Assembly (NCBI RefSeq): GCF_000805675.1
Contig: NZ_JSEF01000007.1
Location: 1 to 32,494, forward strand
Reading direction: 5' to 3'
DNA from: Corynebacterium minutissimum
GTDB taxonomy: Bacteria; Actinomycetota; Actinomycetes; Mycobacteriales; Mycobacteriaceae
DNA: 32,494 nt
In this document: positions 8,471-16,974 of the stretch, piece by piece
Position numbering within the stretch: position 1 is the stretch's first letter
How the letters are laid out: each line of letters opens with the position of its first letter
Program-made: the position numbers and the translations under genes
Notes under the pieces: generated by a model
What the model was told of the DNA's origin: nothing
The model's input: only the letters and a program-made list of their open reading frames with translations
Database searches by the model: none

Positions 8471-8851
8471 ATGCCTATCGGCAAAGTGAAGTGGTATGAC
8501 GCCGACAAGGGTTTCGGCTTTGTGAGCAACCCCGGCGATGAAGACGTCTACGTGGGCCGCAACGTGCTGCCTAAGGGCGTTGATGAGCTATTCCAGGGCC
8601 AGCGCATCGAGTTCGATTTCGCCGCTGGTCGCCGCGGCCCGCAGGCCCTGCGCGTCAAAGTGCTCGATGCCCCGCGCCGTCGCACCCCGGCCCGCAAGCC
8701 GGAGGAGCTGTCGAGCATGCTTTCCGACGTCATGACGTTGCTCGAGACCCAGGTCCAGCCGGTCTTAAGCCAGGGCCGTTACCCAGAGCGTAAGACGGGC
8801 CGCCAGGTGGCGGAGATTCTGCGCGCTATTGCCAAGGACTTGGATAGCTAG
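8471..8851 (+). CDS. cspB: Cold-shock domain protein CspB
   Basis: The 126-residue protein begins with an OB-fold cold-shock domain (about 1-65). The RNP1 motif is KGFGFVS (13-19), and the RNP2 position reads VYVG instead of the usual VFVH. A basic linker (PRRRTPARKPEE) leads to a C-terminal helical extension of about 55 residues, as in the long actinobacterial CspB proteins rather than the 67-residue CspA type. These proteins bind single-stranded RNA and DNA as chaperones. The ATG at 8471 gives the standard MP-GKVKWYD start. The local Shine-Dalgarno (GTGAAGAA) is weak. A long-looped hairpin terminator follows. Confidence 0.92.
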   Translation: MPIGKVKWYDADKGFGFVSNPGDEDVYVGRNVLPKGVDELFQGQRIEFDFAAGRRGPQALRVKVLDAPRRRTPARKPEELSSMLSDVMTLLETQVQPVLSQGRYPERKTGRQVAEILRAIAKDLDS

Positions 8852-8878
8852 GGGCTTAAAGTTTTAGGCCCGTAACTG

Positions 8879-8956
8879 AAAAGTGCCCTCACTGACGAAA
8901 GTCTGGCTGATGTTTGAATGATCCGTCCTACTTTTGGCAGTTAGGGCACTTTTTGT
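8879..8956. terminator. Long-looped bidirectional terminator
   Basis: AAAAGTGCCCTCACTG (8879-8894) pairs with CAGTTAGGGCACTTTT (8938-8953) with one mismatch, and T-runs lie on both flanks. The 43-base loop has a further AAAGT/ACTTT pairing. It sits between convergent genes (cspB and the DUF2771 gene), so it can end both transcripts. The loop is unusually long for an intrinsic terminator. Confidence 0.7.
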
Positions 8957-8984
8957 TTGTCCGGAAGGGAGTGCTGCAGCGCGG

Positions 8985-9584
8985 CTACTTGTCTGTAGGA
9001 GCTTCTGCGGGTGTCTCTGCGTCACCGGTGGCCTTGGATTCCTTGAGCTGCTCCTCGGTCATCGTGGATAGGGACCACACGGTGTGCATCGGGGTTTCCT
9101 CGCCGTTGGCATCGTGGCCAATCATGAGGGTAGAAATCTCCACCACCATCAGCTGTGGGTGCTCGCCCGTGGAGGCCTCAATGGGGTCGACGGAGCCAGG
9201 GATCTCCAACGAGGTGGTGTCGTTGGCGCCGTGAGAGGTGCTGTCATTGGCCGCTGGGTCATCGTAAATCGAAAGCACGGACCACTCGTGGTTGTATATG
9301 GCCTCAGGGATTTCCAGCTTGAGGGTGTCATCCGGGCCTACCGTGAGGTTAGGAACCTCGCCTTCCTGGCATTCGGTGCCGGGCTCGCAGATGCTGTACG
9401 GCGAGACCTCTATGGTCTCATCACCCACCGAGGCCGTGATGGTGACGTCCTGCGGCTCGGGACCGGGGCGGTCATTCCACCATTTCTGGAATAGCACTAC
9501 TGCCACGACGATCACCGCCACGGCGATAATGAGCGCCAGAAACTGCAGCAGTGACTTCTTCCTTGCTTGCTTCACGGTTGCCAT
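8985..9584 (-). CDS. DUF2771 family membrane-anchored protein
   Basis: The 199-residue product has a basic N-terminus (KQARKKS), one membrane segment at about residues 11-33 and an extracytoplasmic domain of about 165 residues. The domain carries a Cys pair (SICEPGTEC) and a beta-rich sequence, and ends in an acidic, Ala/Pro-rich tail. This matches DUF2771, a family found mainly in Corynebacteriales with no known function. It starts 11 bases behind the glutaminyl cyclase gene, so the two are probably co-transcribed. TAGGAT, overlapping that gene's stop, lies 8 bases before the ATG and might give an extra leaderless transcript. Confidence 0.7.
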   Translation of the reverse strand: MATVKQARKKSLLQFLALIIAVAVIVVAVVLFQKWWNDRPGPEPQDVTITASVGDETIEVSPYSICEPGTECQEGEVPNLTVGPDDTLKLEIPEAIYNHEWSVLSIYDDPAANDSTSHGANDTTSLEIPGSVDPIEASTGEHPQLMVVEISTLMIGHDANGEETPMHTVWSLSTMTEEQLKESKATGDAETPAEAPTDK

Positions 9585-9595
9585 GGCTGAGAATC

Positions 9596-10453
9596 CTACT
9601 CGAAGCGCACCCGGTACAAGTCATCCCAGAGCTTGCCGGTGATCCAAAACTCGTCCGTACCTGGGATATGGGCAATGCCGTTGAGCACAGCATTGGGGTC
9701 GTCATAGGGGCGGTGGTTAAGGTTCGCGGTGTCGATCACCGCGGTGACCTCGCCGGACTCAGGATCAATGCGCAGGATGTCCTCACTCATCCACACATTG
9801 GCATAGACCTGCCTGTCAACGCATTCGAGCTCATTGAGGTTGTCCACGGGAGAACCTTCCAAGGTAACCGTGGTGCGGGAGCCACGTTCCTCAAAGGTCT
9901 CAGGGGCGAGGTGGCGCAACTCGGAGGAGCCATCAGACATGATGAGCTCGGAACCGGCGTTGCACAGGCCCCATCCTTCGCCGTCGTACTCGGCGTGGTT
10001 GAGCTCAGCAAACGTGGTGGAATCGCGCAGAATGGCTGTGCCGGATTTCCATGTCAGCTGCCAAATACCGGCATCGGTTTGGGTAATGCCTTCGCCGAAA
10101 TAGGAGTTGTTCAGCGCAATCTCCTCCAACGGGTTGAGCGATCCCGGTCGCACGCGCAGAAGCGCGGATTTGCCGTAGAGGCCGGTGCCGATGAGTAGGT
10201 TGCCATCAGGGTCTACTTCCAACCCCTGGGTAAAGGTGTGGGGGAGAAGCGGGACGGTGTCGAGGACAGTTACCCCTAGGCGTTCGGCCTTAGACGCGCT
10301 AGCGGAAGCACCCTGGGAGAGGGTTTGCGTACTCGGCGCAGTCTCCTCGCTTTCGGGGCTTGACGAGCAGGAGGAGAGGGGTGCGAGAAGGGCCGTTGCG
10401 GAGAGCACAGCGGCAGCAAGGCGGGGCGCGCAGATGCGGGAAGAGAGGGCCAT
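9596..10453 (-). CDS. Glutaminyl-peptide cyclotransferase lipoprotein
   Basis: The roughly 285-residue protein has a signal peptide ending in a lipobox (L-S-S-C) and a low-complexity Ser/Glu/Thr linker. The domain that follows has the features of plant/bacterial-type glutaminyl cyclases: TQGLEVDPDGNLLIGTG, NNSYFGEGI, DNLNELE, VLNGIAHIPG and a GKLWDDLYRV ending. Such enzymes turn N-terminal Gln into pyroglutamate; the fold is a five-bladed propeller. It would act on the outer face of the membrane. The ATG at 10453 is preferred over 10462 because CACAAT lies 7 bases upstream and neither start has a ribosome-binding site. It is divergent from the DUF3027 gene across only 47 bases. Confidence 0.85.
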   Translation of the reverse strand: MALSSRICAPRLAAAVLSATALLAPLSSCSSSPESEETAPSTQTLSQGASASASKAERLGVTVLDTVPLLPHTFTQGLEVDPDGNLLIGTGLYGKSALLRVRPGSLNPLEEIALNNSYFGEGITQTDAGIWQLTWKSGTAILRDSTTFAELNHAEYDGEGWGLCNAGSELIMSDGSSELRHLAPETFEERGSRTTVTLEGSPVDNLNELECVDRQVYANVWMSEDILRIDPESGEVTAVIDTANLNHRPYDDPNAVLNGIAHIPGTDEFWITGKLWDDLYRVRFE

Positions 10454-10500
10454 GTCTGTCATTGTGCACTATGGTGACGGCCGTGATGGATAATGAGAGG
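10454..10500. promoter_or_regulatory. 47-bp divergent promoter region with a near-palindrome
   Basis: Both flanking genes appear leaderless: CACAAT on minus 7 bases before the ATG at 10453, and GATAAT (10489-10494) on plus 6 bases before the GTG at 10501. CATTGTGCACTATG (10460-10473), a 12-of-14 palindrome centred on GTGCAC, overlaps the minus -10 box and could be an operator. All assignments are by eye. Confidence 0.4.
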
Positions 10501-11148
10501 GTGACTCGCAAGAAAAAGATGCATTCCCCGCTCCTCGATTCCGCCGCAGTCGACTTGGCGCGCCGGGCTGTGGAAGAGGTGGGTGAGGGGGACGTCGGCA
10601 AGCACCGCGGCGTCGCCGGAGTGGGCCGCAACGTGGCTACCCACCGCTTTGAGGCGCACGTTCCTGGCTACCCCGGCTGGGAGTGGCATGCGGTGGTCGC
10701 CTGCGCTGAAGGGTCGCGCACGCCGACGGTCAACGAGGTAGCACTGGTCCCTGGAGGTCAAGCGCTGCAGGCCCCGGAGTGGGTGCCCTATTCCGAGCGG
10801 CTGCGCCCAGGTGACCTTGGCCCCGGTGATCTGATGCCGCCCGCGCTTGACGACGACCGCCTTGCAGACGGTGAGCTTTCTGAGTCCGGACTCAAGGAGG
10901 CTAAGGAGCGCTGGCGCAAGAAGTACGGGCCGAACTCGGAGATGGCCGCGCAGGCACAGCTGCAGTGCAAAACCTGCGCTTTCTTTTTGAAGCTTCTGCC
11001 CAATTTTGGTGTGTGTGCCAATGAATACTCTGCGGACGGCAAAGTGGTGCACGCCACCTATGGATGTGGTGCGCATTCGGGTACGACCATCCGCGAAGAG
11101 GGATCTGAGCAGGAAAGGCCCTTCGACGACGAGAAACCAATCTTTTAA
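10501..11148 (+). CDS. DUF3027 family protein with putative Cys zinc site
   Basis: From GTG 10501 the product is about 215 residues. It has a conserved-looking N-terminal half (GVGRNVATHRFEAHVPGYPG, then GWEWHAVVACAEG) and a C-terminal CKTCAFF, GVCANEY, GCGAHS pattern. Four Cys, in a C-x2-C...C...C arrangement, could bind zinc. This agrees with DUF3027, an actinobacterial family of unknown function. The reading frame extends upstream, but that part overlaps the glutaminyl cyclase start and looks non-coding. GTG 10501 is 6 bases after GATAAT, and an ATG at 10486 is the main alternative. It is followed by a terminator and then the purine permease gene. Confidence 0.75.
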   Translation: MTRKKKMHSPLLDSAAVDLARRAVEEVGEGDVGKHRGVAGVGRNVATHRFEAHVPGYPGWEWHAVVACAEGSRTPTVNEVALVPGGQALQAPEWVPYSERLRPGDLGPGDLMPPALDDDRLADGELSESGLKEAKERWRKKYGPNSEMAAQAQLQCKTCAFFLKLLPNFGVCANEYSADGKVVHATYGCGAHSGTTIREEGSEQERPFDDEKPIF

Positions 11149-11158
11149 AGCGCTCGTC

Positions 11159-11196
11159 ACCTCCCGCTCGCAGCGATGATGTAGCGGGCGGGTTTT
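11159..11196 (+). terminator. Terminator behind the DUF3027 gene
   Basis: CCCGCT (11163-11168) pairs with AGCGGG (11183-11188). After a small bulge ACC pairs with GGT, and TTTT follows (11193-11196). It starts 11 bases beyond the stop codon. Confidence 0.6.
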
Positions 11197-11272
11197 GCGT
11201 TTTAGTGCCTGGGTGGAGCACCCTTAGCAGGTAAAACTTCATTTCTCTAGATAGAAGGGGCGCTCTCTCACG

Positions 11273-12676
11273 ATGAACGCAGCTATCGATCGCTTTTTCA
11301 AGGTCACGGAACGTGGCTCCACTATCGGCACCGAGGTGCGTGCCGGTGTGGTCTCGTTCTTTGCGATGGCCTACATCATTCTCCTCAATCCTCTCATCCT
11401 GGGTACCTCGGAGGACTCCGCCGGAACTACCCTTGGCATCCCCCGGGTGGCTGCCGCTACCGCTCTCGTGGCTGGTGTCATGACCATTGCATTCGGTGTT
11501 ATTGCCCGCTATCCGTTCGCCATGGCGGCGGGCCTGGGCATGAATACCTTCGTGGCCGTGACCATGGTGTCCCTCAATGGACTGGAGTGGCGTGAGGCCA
11601 TGGGCCTTGTCGTTATTGAAGGCATCATCATTGTCCTACTGGCTATCTCCGGTTTCCGCCAGGCCGTCTTCGACGCCATCCCTGCCTCTATGAAGGCGGC
11701 GATGGGCGTCGGTATCGGCATGTTCATTGCGCTCATCGGATTCGTGGATGGCCACTTTGTCACCCGTGTTCCGGATGCGGCGATGACGACCGTTCCGGTG
11801 GGCCTGGGCGTTAATGGCTCCATTTCTACCTGGCCGGCCTTTGTCTTCATCGTGGGCCTGATTCTCTCTGGTTTCTTCGTCATCCGCCAAGTGCGCGGGG
11901 GCCTTTTCATTGGTATCGTCATCACCACCATCATCGCCATGATTATCCAGGCCCTCACGGGTTCTGAGGGCTGGGGCATGGCTACGCCGGAAATCCCGAG
12001 CTCCCTGGGCGGCATGCCGGACTTGTCGATTGTGGGCCAGGTGGATCCCATTGGTGCTTTCACCAGGCTCGGCGTGGTTTCCACTGTGCTACTCATCTTC
12101 ACTCTGCTGCTTACCAACTTCTTCGATGCCATGGGCACCATGAACGGTCTGGGCAAGCAGGCCAACCTCGTCGATGAGAACGGTAACCTGCCAGACATGA
12201 AGACCGCGCTCGTCGTCGAAGGCGTGGGTGCCGTGGCCGGTGGTGCCGGTTCGGTGTCCTCCAACACGGTCTTTGCGGATTCCGCTGCCGGTATCGGCGA
12301 TGGTGCCCGTACTGGCCTGGCCAACGTCGTCACAGGTGTGATCTTCCTGCTGGCTATGTTCCTCACCCCGCTCTATGAAATTGTGCCGATTGAGGCGGCC
12401 GCGCCGGTTCTCGTCATCGTGGGTGTCATGATGGCCGCACAGCTCAAAGACATTGCCTGGACCCGCATGGAGGAGGCCATCCCGGCGTTCCTCACCATCG
12501 TGGTCATGCCCTTTACCTACTCCATCGCCAACGGTATCGGCGTGGGCTTCATTGCATATGCACTCATGGCTACCTTTGCTGGCAAGGCCAAGAAGGTTCA
12601 CTGGATCATGTGGTTGGTGGCCGCGCTCTTCGTGGTCTACTTCGCCATGGGGCCGATTACCGCAGCCCTGGCCTAA
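11273..12676 (+). CDS. NCS2 family purine permease (guanine/hypoxanthine type)
   Basis: The 467-residue integral membrane protein has a dozen or more hydrophobic segments. Its N-terminus (IDRFFKVTERGSTIGTEVRAG, then FFAMAYIILLNPLIL) is the signature of the AzgA/PbuG/PbuO branch of nucleobase:cation symporter-2 proteins. Other family marks are GLGMNTFVA, TNFFDAMGTMNGL and a SNTVFADSAAGIGDGARTGL stretch near the substrate site. It should import adenine, guanine or hypoxanthine with protons; the exact substrate is not readable. The ATG at 11273 is preceded by AGAAGGGGCG at a spacing of about 10 bases. It is probably a single-gene unit, with its own leader after the upstream terminator. Confidence 0.9.
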   Translation: MNAAIDRFFKVTERGSTIGTEVRAGVVSFFAMAYIILLNPLILGTSEDSAGTTLGIPRVAAATALVAGVMTIAFGVIARYPFAMAAGLGMNTFVAVTMVSLNGLEWREAMGLVVIEGIIIVLLAISGFRQAVFDAIPASMKAAMGVGIGMFIALIGFVDGHFVTRVPDAAMTTVPVGLGVNGSISTWPAFVFIVGLILSGFFVIRQVRGGLFIGIVITTIIAMIIQALTGSEGWGMATPEIPSSLGGMPDLSIVGQVDPIGAFTRLGVVSTVLLIFTLLLTNFFDAMGTMNGLGKQANLVDENGNLPDMKTALVVEGVGAVAGGAGSVSSNTVFADSAAGIGDGARTGLANVVTGVIFLLAMFLTPLYEIVPIEAAAPVLVIVGVMMAAQLKDIAWTRMEEAIPAFLTIVVMPFTYSIANGIGVGFIAYALMATFAGKAKKVHWIMWLVAALFVVYFAMGPITAALA

Positions 12677-12701
12677 GGGCCGATTCACGCTAGCCCACCG
12701 C

Positions 12702-12707
12702 TAAACT
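12702..12707 (+). promoter_or_regulatory. -10 box for the leaderless methyltransferase gene
   Basis: TAAACT fits TAnAnT exactly and ends 7 bases before ATG 12715, so transcription should begin at or next to the start codon. No ribosome-binding site is present. No recognisable -35 box is found. Confidence 0.55.
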
Positions 12708-12714
12708 GGGCCTC

Positions 12715-13536
12715 ATGCGTTTTATCATCGATGACCCTGCAGACCCTCGCCTCGACGATATCCGCGACTTGAAACATGCGGATAAGTCCGGCGAGGGTTT
12801 CGTCTTTGGTGAAGGCCCTTTGTGCGTGGAGCGCCTGCTCGCCTCGCGCTTTCCCGTGCGCTGCATCGTTGGTTTTGAGGCCAAGCTCGATACTTTCCTG
12901 GAATCGCACGATGTAGGTGACATTCCCGTTTATCAGGTCACCCGCCACACCTTGGGGCAGGTCACCGGCTTCGATATGCACCGTGGTCTTGTCGCTGCTG
13001 CTGACCGTGCAGAAGCATGGAGCGTGGACGAGGTCATCGACGGCGCCCGCACGCTCGCCATCATGGAGGGCGTGGGTGACCATGAGAATATTGGCTCGCT
13101 CTTCCGCAATGCTGCCGGCATGGAGGTTGACGGTATCCTGCTCGGCTCCGGCGCTGCTGACCCGTTGTACCGCCGTTCGGTGCGCGTCTCCATGGGACAC
13201 GTGCTGCGCCTTCCTTGGGCACGCTTCGAGGGCGGTTTCACCACCTGGCAGCGCGGGCTGGACAAACTGCGCGACAAGGGCTTTAAGCTTGTTTCATTGA
13301 CCCCGCATCCGGACGCCGTCCACATTGCGGAGGCCCTTGACGGCGCTGAGAAAGTAGCACTGCTCGTCGGCGCTGAGGGCCCCGGCTTGACCGAACATGC
13401 GATGAAGGCCACCGACGTGCGCGCCCGCATCCCCATGGCAGAGGGGACGGATTCACTCAACGTGGCAACGTCCGCGGCGATTGCCTTCTATGAGCGCCAG
13501 CGTTCCCAGAGGGCTCGGGACGTCGACACTGCATAG
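12715..13536 (+). CDS. TrmH/SpoU family RNA 2'-O-methyltransferase
   Basis: The 273-residue protein has an N-terminal RNA-binding region (about 1-105) and a C-terminal SPOUT domain. The three SpoU motifs are present: GVGDHENIGSLFRNAAG (N, IGS and RNA residues), LLVGAEGPGL, and IPMAEGTDSLNVATSAAIAFYE. The family uses S-adenosylmethionine to methylate ribose in rRNA or tRNA; the target here is unknown. It lies in the position of M. tuberculosis Rv0881. Its last 49 bases overlap the 3' end of the minus-strand DUF6928 gene, a tail-to-tail coding overlap. The start is leaderless (see 12702). Confidence 0.9.
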   Translation: MRFIIDDPADPRLDDIRDLKHADKSGEGFVFGEGPLCVERLLASRFPVRCIVGFEAKLDTFLESHDVGDIPVYQVTRHTLGQVTGFDMHRGLVAAADRAEAWSVDEVIDGARTLAIMEGVGDHENIGSLFRNAAGMEVDGILLGSGAADPLYRRSVRVSMGHVLRLPWARFEGGFTTWQRGLDKLRDKGFKLVSLTPHPDAVHIAEALDGAEKVALLVGAEGPGLTEHAMKATDVRARIPMAEGTDSLNVATSAAIAFYERQRSQRARDVDTA

Positions 13537-14318
13537 CGGCGCACGAGCCCGCCCAAATGCTTGGCGGTGCGCACGATTTCCTCACCGGTGGATTCCGGCT
13601 CGAGGTCGTGCTCCTCGTAATCGTCATAGTCATTAAGCCCCAGCTTCGCCACGGAGGTCGTCGCCACCTCGGCCACGCTGCGCCGCGGGGGAGGGGTATC
13701 GACTTTCGGCTCGGGACGGCCATCGGTGGCATAGCCCACCACGTCCACGTCGGGGCCATCCGCGCCGACCTCGATGCCGAGCCAGTAGGCTTGGGCAGCT
13801 TCGGTAATGCTCTGTGGCTCGAAAGGCAGCGCGATGCCGCCAACCGGCTCATCCTTTTCACCTGCCCAGTAGGGTGCCTCGAAGGTTTCCGGCAAGCCGT
13901 GGTCCTCATACAAGTTAAGGCGCGTTCCACATAGGGAGCGGCGCAGGCGCGCGCCCGTCCAGTGCGCAAATCCTGCGTAGCCGGTGTCTTTGTTCGAGGC
14001 AAAGGCATAGATTTCGTGGGCCGGTACGGCCTCGCGCAGTGACCGGGAGAGCTGCGAGAGGGTGAGCTGGTCATCACTGATGATGGTCTGCACCACGGTC
14101 ACGCCGGGGTAGCCGCCGATGTAGAACTCGCTCGTGCCAGGCTCGGCGGAGCGGTTGAGCGGGAATTGCCCAATAGGTGTGACGGGCAGTGCCGGGTTGA
14201 GCTGTGCGAGAAACTTTCGGCCGAAGCCGCGGTCGGCCTTAGGCTCACTGCGCAGGACCTCAGCGGGGTCGGACGCAGTGATGTACCAGAGAGTGAGAAC
14301 GGCGCTTTGGGTGTCCAC
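13488..14318 (-). CDS. DUF6928-type protein coupled to sepH
   Basis: The 276-residue protein begins like the DUF6928 family: a beta strand with WYITASDPAEVLRSEP, then NPALPVTPIGQFPLNRS and YIGGYPGVTVVQT. The middle is a compact domain with conserved-looking aromatic residues (FAHWTGARLRRSLCG). The last 80 residues are a charged linker (DYDDYEEHDLEPES) and a basic helix. It has no signal peptide or membrane segment and no known function. It starts with GTG 16 bases behind sepH, so it is most likely co-expressed with that cell-division gene. Its last 16 codons overlap the 3' end of the SpoU methyltransferase gene on the opposite strand. Confidence 0.65.
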   Translation of the reverse strand: MDTQSAVLTLWYITASDPAEVLRSEPKADRGFGRKFLAQLNPALPVTPIGQFPLNRSAEPGTSEFYIGGYPGVTVVQTIISDDQLTLSQLSRSLREAVPAHEIYAFASNKDTGYAGFAHWTGARLRRSLCGTRLNLYEDHGLPETFEAPYWAGEKDEPVGGIALPFEPQSITEAAQAYWLGIEVGADGPDVDVVGYATDGRPEPKVDTPPPRRSVAEVATTSVAKLGLNDYDDYEEHDLEPESTGEEIVRTAKHLGGLVRRYAVSTSRALWERWRS

Positions 14319-14334
14319 GGTGTGTTACCTGAAT

Positions 14335-15537
14335 TTACTCGCGGGGGCGCTTCGTGTTGGCACGAACACCGAGCAGAACATCCTCCCAGTGTGGGGTGAC
14401 GGCCTTGCGGCGGCGCTTCGTCGGCTTTGGCTCCGGGTCGGGATTCTGTAGGAAGTCCTCGTCCACGGCAGAGTCTTTGTCCTGCGCGGCGTCAGGTTCT
14501 GCTGTCGATGCCGGAGCATCCTTCTCGCCCGCGCCGCGTGAAGCATCATCCTCGGTGTCCGCACCTGGCTCCTCGCCACCACGCGGTGACGGAAGCACTG
14601 AAGGCTCCGCATAGTGATCATCGGAGTCAGCATCAGAAGCACTGCCGGAGTACACGGACAAATCCGTCACGCTTGGGTCACCGGCGCGAGCAGACTCAAT
14701 ATCGTCGCGCTCTGCGTACTGTTCGCGGCCATCAATGGCTTCGTCGTAGCGCTCGCCGCGTCCTACTGAGGTCAGTGAGCGAACCGGCTGCACGAAGTCA
14801 GGGTCGGTCAGGTCCGCAGCCACGGAGTTGCGCGCCTCCACGGTAGCCGGGGAGGTCATGGTCTGCTTAAAGGTCCACTCCGCCTCATTAGAGGACAGCC
14901 CGGCCTTCCACGTGATGCGCAGAATCCAGGGTTCGCCCTGGTGGCGGTAGGCATCCCACGTGGACTCAGAGAGGGAATGCCCGCGTGCGGCGAAGGCCGT
15001 GGCGAGGATTTCCCACAAGGTAAGCTTGGCCGGTCCATCCTCGCGGATGGGGTGGGCTTGCTTGGCGACGTCCGCAATCCGCGCCCTTTCCAGCAACACC
15101 GGGTGGGCAAAAGGCTCGATACGGGATTCCGGGACGCCGAGCTCTTCTGCAATCTCAGCAGCGGAGGCACCCGCGCGAATGCGTGCCTGAATCTCGTTCG
15201 GGCGCAGACTGATGGGCTGCGACGAGGCGGACGAGGACTCCGACTCCTGGGTCTTGTACGAGGAGGGCATTACCGTGTGAAGGCCAGTGGAGTGTTCCTG
15301 TGTGGATGCCTGCGCCTCGGCATTATCCGCCCCAGCCTCGGTAGCGGATTGATTCGCGTCCTGGCCTGCTGCGGTGTCGGCGGACTCAGGGGAGTCTGCG
15401 GCGCTGGTGGAACTGGCAGGCGCGAGCAGCTCACGAAGCTCGTCGGTGACTTCAAGGAAGAACTCCTCGCCGTCCTCTGCCCGGAGGACGAGCGAGGTGT
15501 CAGTTGAGTCGCTGGGTGCGAGGAAAATCTCGCGCAT
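14335..15537 (-). CDS. sepH: Septation protein SepH (DUF3071)
   Basis: The roughly 400-residue protein has the SepH N-terminal region (MREIFLAPSDS, EEFFLEV), an acidic Ala/Ser-rich insert of about 75 residues, and a helix-turn-helix-like core (LRPNEIQARIRAGASAAEIA). The conserved HPVLLERARIADVAKQAHPI and the TLWEILATAFAARGHSL/W-DAYRHQGEPWILRI block follow. The C-terminal half is an acidic, disordered tail ending in a basic KPTKRRRKAVTPHWEDVLLG motif. SepH of Streptomyces and Mycobacterium binds FtsZ and promotes its assembly at division. ATG 15537 is chosen over an ATG 10 codons upstream because AAGGAG lies 7 bases before it. It is the first gene of a two-gene minus operon. Confidence 0.88.
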   Translation of the reverse strand: MREIFLAPSDSTDTSLVLRAEDGEEFFLEVTDELRELLAPASSTSAADSPESADTAAGQDANQSATEAGADNAEAQASTQEHSTGLHTVMPSSYKTQESESSSASSQPISLRPNEIQARIRAGASAAEIAEELGVPESRIEPFAHPVLLERARIADVAKQAHPIREDGPAKLTLWEILATAFAARGHSLSESTWDAYRHQGEPWILRITWKAGLSSNEAEWTFKQTMTSPATVEARNSVAADLTDPDFVQPVRSLTSVGRGERYDEAIDGREQYAERDDIESARAGDPSVTDLSVYSGSASDADSDDHYAEPSVLPSPRGGEEPGADTEDDASRGAGEKDAPASTAEPDAAQDKDSAVDEDFLQNPDPEPKPTKRRRKAVTPHWEDVLLGVRANTKRPRE

Positions 15538-15590
15538 GGTGGCGCTCCTTAGCCTGGTAGCGGACATGTGATGAAGTCCACTTTACCCAG

Positions 15591-15628
15591 AACATGCCCC
15601 AAACTCCGGCAAGAGCGTGGGGCATGTT
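15591..15628. repeat. Inverted repeat between serC and sepH
   Basis: AACATGCCCCA (15591-15601) is perfectly inverted at 15618-15628, with a 16-base loop. No T-run follows on either strand, so it is a poor intrinsic terminator. It lies between the serC stop and the sepH start on the minus strand, where it could act as an attenuator, a Rho-dependent end or an operator. Confidence 0.55.
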
Positions 15629-15693
15629 GAGTGCCGCAACACTAAATTGCACCACACGTTGCTGTGCGGAGCGGCACGCGTGTTGAGTGAAAG

Positions 15694-16836
<1,143 letters not shown>

Positions 16837-16874
16837 GCCCAATTTCATTCGCCCACTAGATATTTTGCCAGGAT

Positions 16875-16888
16875 TGCCAATGTTGGCA
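16875..16888. promoter_or_regulatory. Palindromic candidate operator between serC and gltA
   Basis: TGCCAA-TG-TTGGCA is a perfect 6+2+6 inverted repeat in the divergent promoter region. It could be a regulator site for gltA, serC or both. I cannot assign the protein. Confidence 0.4.
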
Positions 16889-16894
16889 GAGTCA

Positions 16895-16908
16895 CAAATT
16901 TTGCTAAA
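16895..16908 (+). promoter_or_regulatory. RamB-like box upstream of gltA
   Basis: CAAATTTTGCTAAA resembles the RamB consensus AAAGTTTGCAAA with two differences. RamB, a repressor tied to acetate metabolism, is known to act at gltA in C. glutamicum. TAAAGT at 16904-16909 is a possible -10 box, in which case RamB would cover the promoter. Confidence 0.4.
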
Positions 16909-16974
16909 GTGTGAAGAGGTTTAATTAGGTCGCGTCGGCGTGAGTCGGCGTTACATATTGAGAAAGGAAAGCTC

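Noticed and set aside
10360..10500. Upstream extension of the DUF3027 gene
   Set aside because: This part overlaps the start of the glutaminyl cyclase gene on the other strand, is Arg-rich in a way typical of antisense frames, and lacks a start signal.
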